DNA from: CADCTM01 sp049671305 | GTDB lineage: Bacteria > Cyanobacteriota > Cyanobacteriia > Cyanobacteriales > Coleofasciculaceae | Assembly (NCBI GenBank): GCA_049671305.1 | Contig: JBATUR010000030.1 | Location: forward strand, 1-64,000 | Direction: 5' to 3' | Length of the DNA: 64,000 bases | Shown: positions 1 to 7,817 of the stretch, piece by piece | Layout of the letters: every line of letters begins with the position of its first letter | Position numbering within the stretch: position 1 is the stretch's first letter | Notes under the pieces: generated by a model | The model's database searches: none | Told to the model about the DNA's origin: nothing | The model's input: only the letters and a program-made list of their open reading frames with translations | Translations under genes and position numbers: made by a program

Positions 1-585
1 TCGCCCAACTTCAAACTGTGGCTTTACTAGTAATATTATTTCACGAGGTGCTTGTAATAAGTTCCACAAAGCCTCTAAAATTTTAGTTAATGAAATAAAA
101 GATACATCAACCACACCCAAATCTGGATATGTTGTTTGAGTAGTTGTTGTAGATATTCCATACAAGTCTGTCGGTTGAAGATAACGTATATTTGTACGCT
201 CTTTTAAAATAACTCGTTCGTCATTACGGAGAGTCCAAGCGACTTGTCCATAACCAACATCAATACCATAAACTAGTTTTGCCCCAGATTGCAATAAACA
301 ATCAGTAAAACCGCCTGTAGAAATACCTCCGTCTAAACAAATTCGTCCTTCAACTGGAATTTTAAACTCGTTTAAAGCTTTTTGAAGTTTTTCGCCACCT
401 CTAGAAACATAGGGGGGCTTTTCCTTAACTTTAATAATAGCAGTTGTTTCAATTTCTATACCTGGTTTATCAAGAATTTGTTGATTTACCATTACCTCAC
501 CAGCACGAATTAATCTCTGTGCAAGTTGTCGTGATGCACATAAATTAAGCTCTACAAGTAGTGTATCAAGTCGTTGTTTAGCCAA
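1..585 (-). CDS. tlyA: TlyA family rRNA 2'-O-methyltransferase (3' end beyond window)
   Basis: The reading frame is open from a TTG at 585 down to the window edge, so about 195 N-terminal residues are visible. The first 60 or so form an S4 RNA-binding domain (MAKQRLDTLLVE, then RLIRAGEVMVN). They are followed by the family signature YVSRGGEKLQKAL and a SAM-binding motif DGGISTGGFTDCLLQ. GIDVGYGQVAW and KERTNIR further match the FtsJ-like methyltransferase fold. The family methylates a ribose 2'-OH of cytidines in 16S/23S rRNA and is also annotated as hemolysin A. The TTG start is chosen because AAGGA lies about 7 bases upstream and the S4 domain begins immediately. The C-terminal part is cut off by the window. 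Confidence 0.9.
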   Translation of the reverse strand, partial: MAKQRLDTLLVELNLCASRQLAQRLIRAGEVMVNQQILDKPGIEIETTAIIKVKEKPPYVSRGGEKLQKALNEFKIPVEGRICLDGGISTGGFTDCLLQSGAKLVYGIDVGYGQVAWTLRNDERVILKERTNIRYLQPTDLYGISTTTTQTTYPDLGVVDVSFISLTKILEALWNLLQAPREIILLVKPQFEVGR

Positions 586-687
586 AAGATTATCCTTATA
601 ATCTATATTATCAGTCGATGCTCAATGAATTTAATAATTAGTTATAGGCTTAAAACTTCAAGCAATAATTACTTAATGAAAAGACAA

Positions 688-1461
688 TTACTCTAATGTT
701 TGTAATGCACACAATGCCACCTTAATAGCATTTTCAATAGCAATATCCTTATTTTCAACGCTGACAGTTTCACTAATTGTACGTTGTGCTACCACACCAC
801 AAACACAAGCTGCGGCAAAATTATATACTCCTGCCATTTTAAATAGTGTGCCGCATTCCATCTCGTAGTTTAAAACATTTAAGCGCCGATATTCTTCTGT
901 AATGCCCTGAAGCGATCGCATTAAGCTATTATTAGCAGAATCAGTACGTTCCTGCCCCTCATAAAAGGTGTCTACTGATGCTGTAATGCCAAGATGATAT
1001 TTTACTCCTAATTCTTGCGCTGCCTCCACTAAAGCCACTGTCAGAAAGGGATCAGCCGCCGCTGGATACTCAATAGGTGCAATATCATTTGCCGCGCCTT
1101 GCCGACACAATGCCGCACTACTAATCACAATATTACCAACTTTTACATAATTTTGAATCGAGCCACAAGTGCCAATACGAATAATTTTTTTGATTCCCAC
1201 TTGCACTAATTCATTTACCACAATACTAAGAGAAGGAGCGCCCATGCCGCTAGTAGCAGATAAAATTGTGCTACCGTTTGATAATTGCCCTAAATAACTA
1301 TTCAATCCTCTATTATCAGACAACAAACGTACATCTTGCAAATAAGTTTGAGCAATCAAACTTGCACGTTCTGGATCACCAGATAATAAAGCTATAGTGG
1401 GAGACTGTAAACCAAAATCATCGCGTCCGAAACCGATATGATACAAGCGTTGAATCTTCAT
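688..1461 (-). CDS. Nucleoside phosphorylase (uridine phosphorylase-like)
   Basis: A 257-residue protein of the PNP/UDP phosphorylase superfamily, which splits a nucleoside with phosphate to a free base and ribose-1-phosphate in nucleoside salvage. Visible signatures are the phosphate-binding GDPERA near residue 30, RIGTCGSIQ near residue 95, and the nucleoside-binding YEMECGTLF near residue 198. Length and motifs fit the hexameric uridine phosphorylase branch better than trimeric PNP, but the exact base specificity cannot be read. The start ATG is only 17-26 bases from the start of the divergently transcribed HD gene, so the two promoters must overlap or lie inside coding sequence. Confidence 0.85.
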   Translation of the reverse strand: MKIQRLYHIGFGRDDFGLQSPTIALLSGDPERASLIAQTYLQDVRLLSDNRGLNSYLGQLSNGSTILSATSGMGAPSLSIVVNELVQVGIKKIIRIGTCGSIQNYVKVGNIVISSAALCRQGAANDIAPIEYPAAADPFLTVALVEAAQELGVKYHLGITASVDTFYEGQERTDSANNSLMRSLQGITEEYRRLNVLNYEMECGTLFKMAGVYNFAAACVCGVVAQRTISETVSVENKDIAIENAIKVALCALQTLE

Positions 1462-1487
1462 AATATTAATTTTATAGGATGATGATC

Positions 1488-2165
1488 ATGCCAATAATCA
1501 ATACTGAAATACTTAAAAATCGTTGGTTTGATGTACTACAACCATTCCCAGTAATGCCAACAGTAAGTAACACAATTTTTTCTAATTTAGTAGTTGCTTA
1601 TTCTAGTCCGGGTCGTTTTTATCATACACTAAAACATATTCAACAAGTTTTAGAAACCATTGAAGAAATACAGCAACTTAAATCAGAGATGGCAGTACAG
1701 ATCAACTTTTCAGCTATTCAGTTAGCGGCTTGGTTTCATGATGTCATTTATGAACCTCAATCTAAAGATAACGAAGAAAAAAGTTCTATATATGCAAGTC
1801 AGGCATTAACTCAACTTAATCTGCCAATTGACACCATCAAACTTGTGCAAAACTTAATTTTAAATACCAAGCATCATCAAGCATCATCCAATGATATTCA
1901 TAGTCAGATTTTTTTAGACGCTGATTTGGCAATCTTGGGAGCATCTCAACTAAATTATAAAGCTTATTTTCAACAAATTCGGCAAGAGTATGCCTGCATT
2001 CCTAATCAACTTTATTACTCCGCAAGAAAAGAAGTTTTGTCTAGTTTCTTACGACGAACCAAAATTTATTCTACACAGCAAATGTTCGTAGAATTAGAAT
2101 CAAGAGCTAGACTTAATATAAAATCAGAACTAGCTGATTTATTTCAATATCCTGATTCAAAATAA
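1488..2165 (+). CDS. HD-superfamily metal-dependent phosphohydrolase (COG4339-like)
   Basis: About 225 residues with the COG4339 pattern: GRFYHTLKHI near residue 45 and AWFHDVIYEP near residue 85 supply the His and His-Asp metal ligands of the HD fold, and FLDADLAILG supplies a later Asp. The family is predicted to hydrolyse phosphoesters, but no substrate is established to my knowledge. Three in-frame ATGs sit at 1479, 1482 and 1488. I prefer 1488 because AGGA (1476-1479) is then 8 bases upstream. The gene is followed 18 bases later by the gamma-glutamyltransferase on the same strand, so the two are probably cotranscribed. Confidence 0.8.
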   Translation: MPIINTEILKNRWFDVLQPFPVMPTVSNTIFSNLVVAYSSPGRFYHTLKHIQQVLETIEEIQQLKSEMAVQINFSAIQLAAWFHDVIYEPQSKDNEEKSSIYASQALTQLNLPIDTIKLVQNLILNTKHHQASSNDIHSQIFLDADLAILGASQLNYKAYFQQIRQEYACIPNQLYYSARKEVLSSFLRRTKIYSTQQMFVELESRARLNIKSELADLFQYPDSK

Positions 2166-2183
2166 AGCTGTACATTTAAATCT

Positions 2184-3731
2184 ATGAACAAAAAAACTCA
2201 CGGCGTTGTTGCTGCGGGAAATCAAAAAACTGCCGAAGCTGGAATTGAAATGTTACGCAATGGTGGCAATGCTTTTGATGCTGCTGTGGCAGCAAGTCTG
2301 GCTTCTTTCGTAACAGAATCAGCATTAACATCTGCCGCTGGTGGTGGGTTTTTATTGGCACATACTCAAGCAGGAAATAACACTTTATTTGATTTTTTTA
2401 CTCAAACTCCTAGACAAAAAAGAAATATCCAAGAAATTGATTTTTATCCTGTAGAATTCAATTTTGGCGGCGCCATTCAAGAATTCCACATTGGACTAGG
2501 TTCGATGGCAGTACCGGGTAATATTGCCGGACTATTTCATGTTCATCAAAAACTGGGTAGATTACCTTTAAGTGTTGTTGCGGAACCAGCAATTCATTAT
2601 GCTCAAAACGGATTTAAACTCAATAGTTTTCAATATTATTGCTTAACCTCAATTGTTAAACCAGTTATTATTGATGAGCGAGACGGAAAACAATATTATC
2701 GACCAACTGGGGCAGTAATTGAACCAGAAACAGTATTATATCAGCAAGAGTTTGCTGATGCTCTTACTCATTTAGTCCAAAAAGGAGCCAAAGAATTTTA
2801 TCAAGGCGAAATTGCTCATCAGTTAATCAAAGATTGTCAGAAACTAGGCGGTTATTTAACACTAGATGACCTAAAAAATTATCAAATTATTGAGAGAAAA
2901 CCCCTATTAATCAATTATAATGGAGACAGCTTATTAACCAATCCTCCTCCTAGTTCCGGTGGCACTCTCATCGCTTTTGCTTTAAAACTTTTGGCAAAAA
3001 CTGACTTAAATAAAATCGGTTTTGGCAACACCAATCACTTAGAAATTCTTGCCAAAATCATGCAATTAACGAATGAAGCAAGAAAAGACGGTTATGATGC
3101 TAACCTCTATCAAGAAAGCATTGTTGAGAAATTTCTAGATGAGCAACATATTGAGCAGTATAGTCAACAAGTAACCAATAAATGGGGAAGTACAACTCAT
3201 ATAAGTGTGATTGATAGCGAAGGAAATGCCGCAAGTATTACCACTACTAACGGTGAAGGTTCAGGTTATGTAATTCCTGGAACAGGTATCATGGTTAATA
3301 ATATGTTGGGAGAGGAAGATTTAAATCCTCAAGGCTTTCATCAATGGCAAGAAAACGTGCGAATTTCTTCTATGATGTCTCCTGCTATAGTCTTAAAAAA
3401 CAATCAACCAGAAATTGTTTTAGGTTCAGGTGGATCTACAAGAATTAGAACCGCTATATTGCAAGTAATATCTAATATTATTGATTTTAAAATGCCTGTT
3501 CAAGAAGCAGTTGATAGTCCAAGAGTCCATTGGGAAAATAACATATTTCACCTTGAACCAGGATTTGCCGCAAATGTTGATACACTAACAATGCCCGCTG
3601 ACCCTCAACTAGTACAATGGCAGCAGAAAAATCTTTTTTTTGGTGGTGTTCATACAGTATCAAAAACCTCAGAAGGATTACTAGAAGGCGCAAGTGATCA
3701 GCGTCGAGATGGCGGAGTTTCTAGTTGTTAA
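2184..3731 (+). CDS. ggt: Gamma-glutamyltransferase
   Basis: A 515-residue Ntn-hydrolase. The signature STTHISVID (about residues 336-344) contains the Thr (T337) that becomes the N-terminal nucleophile after autocleavage into large and small subunits. NGEGSGYVIPGTGIMVNN and the LGSGGSTRI oxyanion region follow. It transfers or hydrolyses the gamma-glutamyl group of glutathione and related peptides. No signal peptide is visible (the start is MNKKTHGVVAAGN), whereas classical bacterial GGTs are secreted, so the protein may be cytoplasmic or closer to the GGT-like amidase branch. It lies 18 bases downstream of the HD protein gene and probably shares its transcript. Confidence 0.9.
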   Translation: MNKKTHGVVAAGNQKTAEAGIEMLRNGGNAFDAAVAASLASFVTESALTSAAGGGFLLAHTQAGNNTLFDFFTQTPRQKRNIQEIDFYPVEFNFGGAIQEFHIGLGSMAVPGNIAGLFHVHQKLGRLPLSVVAEPAIHYAQNGFKLNSFQYYCLTSIVKPVIIDERDGKQYYRPTGAVIEPETVLYQQEFADALTHLVQKGAKEFYQGEIAHQLIKDCQKLGGYLTLDDLKNYQIIERKPLLINYNGDSLLTNPPPSSGGTLIAFALKLLAKTDLNKIGFGNTNHLEILAKIMQLTNEARKDGYDANLYQESIVEKFLDEQHIEQYSQQVTNKWGSTTHISVIDSEGNAASITTTNGEGSGYVIPGTGIMVNNMLGEEDLNPQGFHQWQENVRISSMMSPAIVLKNNQPEIVLGSGGSTRIRTAILQVISNIIDFKMPVQEAVDSPRVHWENNIFHLEPGFAANVDTLTMPADPQLVQWQQKNLFFGGVHTVSKTSEGLLEGASDQRRDGGVSSC

Positions 3732-3792
3732 GCTAGATTTTGGCAAAAAGTTGGGATTTTTAGCAAGATTTGATATGATTGCTAGTTGTCGC

Positions 3793-3864
3793 GGGTGACT
3801 AGCTCAAAAGTAGAGCACTAGACTCTTAATCTAGAGGTTCGGGGTTCAAATCCTTGGTCACCCA
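3793..3864 (+). tRNA. trnK: tRNA-Lys (anticodon CTT), divergent D-arm
   Basis: A 72-nt cloverleaf can be folded by eye. The acceptor stem GGGTGAC/GTCACCC is perfect, the D stem is GCTC/GAGC, the anticodon stem is CTAGA/TCTAG with loop CTCTTAA (anticodon CTT), and the T stem CGGGG/CCTTG has two G-T pairs around loop TTCAAAT. The D-loop reads AAAAGTA and lacks the G18-G19 pair that normally docks on the T-loop. No CCA is encoded. It reads the AAG codon. Cyanobacteria often make do with tRNA-Lys(TTT) alone, so this may be an accessory or decaying copy. Confidence 0.75.
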
Positions 3865-3909
3865 CTTCCGTATAAAATAAAAGCCTGCCAAAATTACAAC
3901 TAAATTGAT

Positions 3910-4962
3910 TTAAACTACATAATCATGGGTTAAAAACGGCACATCAACTACCTCACCCTCAACTCCTGCAACTTGTACCTTCAAACCAACACCACCTGCT
4001 TTAGTACGAATGTAAGCTAAACCAAAACATCCCACTTCAGTTTCGGTAAAACTCGTTAAAGTACCAACCTTCTCGCTATCTAATGTGATAACACTTCCTT
4101 CGGACACAGGTGCACTCAAACGAATACCCCAAAGTTTCTGCTTGACGCCTTGATAAGTATTTAAGCGAGCGATCGTTTCTTGACCAATGTAACATCCCTT
4201 ATCAAAAGAAATTGTTTGCCATAAACCAGCTTCTAAGGGATTATAATCATCAGTAAGTTCGCGATCAGGAACAGGACGCCCTTGCTGGATACGCAATTGT
4301 GACCAAACGCGATCGCCCATTGCTACAGCACCCATTTGGGTTAAACGCTGCCAAAGCCTTGCCGCATCATTCCTTGCCACAATCAAAGTATACCCCGGCA
4401 ACGCCAAACCGCTACCCACAGCAACCCTTACCGAAATATCATCTACCATCAATAACTGATGACTAGCATAACCATCAGCCATCTCAACGCCTAACTTTTT
4501 TAACAAAGCCTGACTTTCTTCACCAATCAGACTAAAAATTGCCGTATGCTCAGAAACATCCGCCAATTCCACCTGATCCATCGGAAACAAATAGCGATCC
4601 AACCACTCCATTAACACCTGACGCCGATTTGGAGATACGATCACCAATACCGCATCCTCCGTCACATAAGCCGTCGCCAAATCAATCGTCCGAGCCGTCG
4701 AAGTCACAAAAACCGTATCACAACCTTGCCCCGGCTGCAACTTTTGGAAATCATTTGTGCTTTGATTATGTAAATAGCGCAGTCGGTCAGCATCAGAAAT
4801 TTTGAGACAACCCCAATGAGAGCGATCGCATATAGCAACCTTCTGGTGTGCCGCCTGCAAAGCCGCTGCATCATTACCAAAACTAGTCAGAGTCAAAACA
4901 CCCTCAACCAAGTCAAACGTAGCCCCAGCAGCCTTTTGGACATCTTCTAATTGTTGCGTCAT
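3910..4962 (-). CDS. ygfZ: YgfZ/GcvT-like folate-binding protein
   Basis: A 350-residue protein related to the glycine-cleavage T protein. The YgfZ/Iba57 signature KGCYIGQET is present near residue 255, with the Cys typical of this branch. The N-terminal region (CDRSHWGCLKISDADRLRYLHNQSTNDF) matches the GcvT fold. YgfZ proteins bind tetrahydrofolate and assist assembly or repair of certain Fe-S enzymes. They are not aminomethyltransferases, so a GcvT label would mislead. The gene sits 12 bases downstream of a small conserved-looking gene on the same strand, so the two probably form an operon. Confidence 0.85.
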   Translation of the reverse strand: MTQQLEDVQKAAGATFDLVEGVLTLTSFGNDAAALQAAHQKVAICDRSHWGCLKISDADRLRYLHNQSTNDFQKLQPGQGCDTVFVTSTARTIDLATAYVTEDAVLVIVSPNRRQVLMEWLDRYLFPMDQVELADVSEHTAIFSLIGEESQALLKKLGVEMADGYASHQLLMVDDISVRVAVGSGLALPGYTLIVARNDAARLWQRLTQMGAVAMGDRVWSQLRIQQGRPVPDRELTDDYNPLEAGLWQTISFDKGCYIGQETIARLNTYQGVKQKLWGIRLSAPVSEGSVITLDSEKVGTLTSFTETEVGCFGLAYIRTKAGGVGLKVQVAGVEGEVVDVPFLTHDYVV

Positions 4963-4974
4963 TTTGCCTCACCA

Positions 4975-5370
4975 TTAAATAACATTTCCCGAACCTGACA
5001 AACTAGCAAAAACCTGCTCTACTAAATGTTGTGCCTTCGTATCAAGACCCTGCCAATCCACCTCGCCCGTTTCATCAATTAAACTAGTATCAATTTCAAC
5101 CTCCTGACTTTCCAACTCACTATGACTCGGACTGTAGTCGCGAAAACACACCTGAAAACAAAGTTCCCACAAATCAACGCAAACCGCAGCCTCATTTTGT
5201 TCTAAACACAATCTATAACCAGGCAGTGGCGTTTGTACATCCTCATAAGTCGCCTTCCAAGTTGTGCTTTCTAGCTGCTTTCTAACTTGATCGAGAATAC
5301 GGATAAAAGCTGGTTGCATCAAAAGTTCAGCTTGTTGCCATGCCAGAGTATTCTTAAATTTAGGTTTCAT
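4975..5370 (-). CDS. Hypothetical protein, likely cyanobacterial, upstream of ygfZ
   Basis: About 131 residues starting MKPKFKNTLAWQQAEL. An upstream TTG at 5382 is possible, but the ATG at 5370 is the more ordinary start. I do not recognise a catalytic motif. The sequence is soluble, acidic towards the C terminus and rich in Leu and Glu, with a Cys/Trp-rich middle (VDLWELCFQVCF). It precedes the ygfZ-type gene by 12 bases on the same strand, and this coupling is the only hint about its role. Confidence 0.7.
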   Translation of the reverse strand: MKPKFKNTLAWQQAELLMQPAFIRILDQVRKQLESTTWKATYEDVQTPLPGYRLCLEQNEAAVCVDLWELCFQVCFRDYSPSHSELESQEVEIDTSLIDETGEVDWQGLDTKAQHLVEQVFASLSGSGNVI

Positions 5371-5546
5371 AAATTTTCTCAAAACCTTAAACCTGTCGCA
5401 AAATCATTATGACGTTTTGGGGCAACTGCTGCTGTTACCATAAATGACATTGCTCAAAAATTAGCATTCGTACCTCTGACTGATTTCAGAGCCGCCTTAA
5501 CCTGACAAAATCACTAATAGCCGCCTCAGACCAGAAAAGCAAATCT

Positions 5547-7118
5547 ATGAAATTCGTTTCCGATCCGCCAATTGACCTAAAAATCCGTAAAATGAAGCAA
5601 CGTGTGCGGTGGCGCGAAGCAAGCTTGGTTGAGCGAGGCATCGACCAAACCCGCATGATTATAGATGATAATTTAGACGACTCTCCAGAATTCTCTTTCT
5701 TAGTTATCGGCGATAGTGGTGCAGGACCTCATCAAAGTCACAACCCACAGCGACAAATTACTGAGTTGCTGCTGCAACATTCTGAAAGTTGCCGCTTTAT
5801 TTTACATACCGGTGATGTAGTTTATCTAGTTGGTTCCAGCGAATACTACCAGCAAAATTTTATTAAACCATATCGAGAATTTTTGGTTGGTGGCGAACAA
5901 AGCGATCGCATTGCATACGACCAAATGATCTTCAATAAGCCATTTCTGCCCGTATTAGGAAACCACGACTATTACGACTTACCCTTACTTTACGGCATAC
6001 TTGCACAAACAACCGTGCCACTACGGCGACTACTGCACCTCAAATTAAATTTCAATGTTGGTTTACATGGTTCAAGTCAAGGCAATGCTTATGCCAAAGC
6101 TTTTTTAGACTATCTGCAAAAATATGAAGATAGCGAAAGTTTAGGGAAACATCTTGACCAACATTACACAGCCAAAACCGAAACCGGACGCTGTTTATCT
6201 TATCAACCAGGGGTCTTTACCCGTTTACCCAACCGTTATTATAGCTTTCGTTACGGCGGCATCGACTTTTTTGCCCTCGATTCTTCCACCTTTAACGAAC
6301 CCCAACCTCTTCCTAGTACCAAGGAAGGAGACGCCTACCGTCGCCACCTAGAAACTCGTCTTAAAGACTTAGAACAGCAAAGACAGCAAATTTTAGAAGC
6401 GTCTATGCAACTCAACCCAGAGCAGCCCGACGAAGCCGAACAGCTTGACGACTATAGTACCAAATTAGAGCATCTTGGGGAAATTAAACTCGATATTGAG
6501 AAACAACTGGAAACTAAAAAAACCATCGTCGATACTGAGCAACTCAACTGGCTTAAACAACGACTAATTGAATCTTGGCACACCGACGCCGTGCGGGGTA
6601 GAATCATTTATCTACACCATCCGCCTTATGTTACTGAAGCAACGAAATGGGATCAGGCGCAAACTATAGCAATACGCGATCGCCTACGTCAAGTTCTTGA
6701 TGCTGTCTCCGAAACTATTGGTACTGCACAAAATCAACCACTTGTCAACTTAATTTTAAGTGGACACGCCCATTGCCTAGAATACATCCGTACCGTAGAC
6801 ACCGGGCACGCCGACTCCAACCTCAACTGGATAGTTTGTGGCGGTAGTGGTTACAGCCTGCGCCGCCAACGCAGCGAAGGCATCGAATTAAGTGAAATTA
6901 TTAGCAACGCTGATGGTGATTCTAGCCGATTAGTGGCAAAATCATTACTGTATGTCGGTCGAACTGGGCATGGTTCAAAAAAAAGACGCCCCTATTCAGC
7001 ATTAAGAATTGATGTCCAAGCAGGTAAGCAACTTAAACTAAAAGTTCAACCCTTAATTGCCCAACGATTTCAAAACCAATGGATTCAACAAGAAGATCTG
7101 CAATCTTTAATTATTTAA
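5547..7118 (+). CDS. Calcineurin-like metallophosphoesterase
   Basis: A 523-residue protein carrying all the metallophosphoesterase blocks in order: VIGDSGAG (D-x-x), HTGDVVYLVG (GD), LGNHDYYD (GNHD), IIYLHHPPY (H) and SGHAHCLEY (GHxH). These ligands form a di-metal centre that hydrolyses phosphoesters. No signal peptide or membrane segment is visible, so it is probably cytosolic. An insertion of roughly 150 residues between the GNHD and the late His motifs includes a charged, probably helical stretch (EQQRQQILEASMQ). The substrate cannot be inferred. It is monocistronic by context: its upstream neighbour diverges and its downstream neighbour converges. Confidence 0.85.
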   Translation: MKFVSDPPIDLKIRKMKQRVRWREASLVERGIDQTRMIIDDNLDDSPEFSFLVIGDSGAGPHQSHNPQRQITELLLQHSESCRFILHTGDVVYLVGSSEYYQQNFIKPYREFLVGGEQSDRIAYDQMIFNKPFLPVLGNHDYYDLPLLYGILAQTTVPLRRLLHLKLNFNVGLHGSSQGNAYAKAFLDYLQKYEDSESLGKHLDQHYTAKTETGRCLSYQPGVFTRLPNRYYSFRYGGIDFFALDSSTFNEPQPLPSTKEGDAYRRHLETRLKDLEQQRQQILEASMQLNPEQPDEAEQLDDYSTKLEHLGEIKLDIEKQLETKKTIVDTEQLNWLKQRLIESWHTDAVRGRIIYLHHPPYVTEATKWDQAQTIAIRDRLRQVLDAVSETIGTAQNQPLVNLILSGHAHCLEYIRTVDTGHADSNLNWIVCGGSGYSLRRQRSEGIELSEIISNADGDSSRLVAKSLLYVGRTGHGSKKRRPYSALRIDVQAGKQLKLKVQPLIAQRFQNQWIQQEDLQSLII

Positions 7119-7150
7119 ACATCCTTTTTAGGAATCATTAATCAAGATTG

Positions 7151-7552
7151 CTAGCAATGCCTTTGACTAAGTTGCAACTCAACACGAGACAAAATATCTT
7201 GTAACTGAAAAGGCTTAGTAATATAGTCTAAACCCCCAACAGCAAAAGCTTTCTCTTTGTCCAAAGCACCATCCAAAGCACTAATAAAAATTACCGGAAT
7301 ATCTCTAGATTCTGGCATCTGCTTCAAAGTTCGACAAACTTCATAACCATCCATTTCTGGCATATTGATATCCAGCAAAATCAAATCAGGCTGAATTATT
7401 GGCACAACTTGTAGAGCAAATTTACCACTAATCGCCTGCCTGACTTCATAGCCGTCATCTTGCAACATTGCGGTCAAAAGCCGCAAGTTAAAAGGGGCAT
7501 CATCAACAATGAGAATAATGCCTCTTGCTGCGGTGGCTTGAGGTTCATCCAT
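7151..7552 (-). CDS. Single-domain response regulator (CheY-like)
   Basis: A 133-residue receiver domain with no output domain. ILIVDDAPFN supplies the acidic pocket, LILLDINMPEMDG the phospho-accepting Asp, FISALD the conserved Ser/Thr region and ITKPF the conserved Lys. Such stand-alone receivers act in phosphorelays or by protein-protein contact. No kinase gene is adjacent, so the partner is unknown. The gene converges with the metallophosphoesterase. Confidence 0.9.
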   Translation of the reverse strand: MDEPQATAARGIILIVDDAPFNLRLLTAMLQDDGYEVRQAISGKFALQVVPIIQPDLILLDINMPEMDGYEVCRTLKQMPESRDIPVIFISALDGALDKEKAFAVGGLDYITKPFQLQDILSRVELQLSQRHC

Positions 7553-7817
7553 AGAGAGAAAAAGAGTTGTATAGAAATAATGACTCTATCATTACCTATC
7601 TAAATTGCTTAATCAATTTTTATCGGTAACCTGTAAAACATTGTACAACTCAGGTGCCAGATGGACAAAAAGCTTAACCGTCACACAAAAAAACCAATTT
7701 AATACTACTTGTCAGCCTAAATTAACATCAAAAAATAGAATTGGCACAATCCTGGAATACATTCCCTGCCACTGTATGTAAATATTGACAGATAAATTCT
7801 TTTTGCGTGTGACTCTA

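Noticed and set aside
4539..4805. An 88-residue Pro/Ser-rich frame antisense to the ygfZ-type gene
   Set aside because: It is a shadow frame of a well-supported coding region with low-complexity composition.
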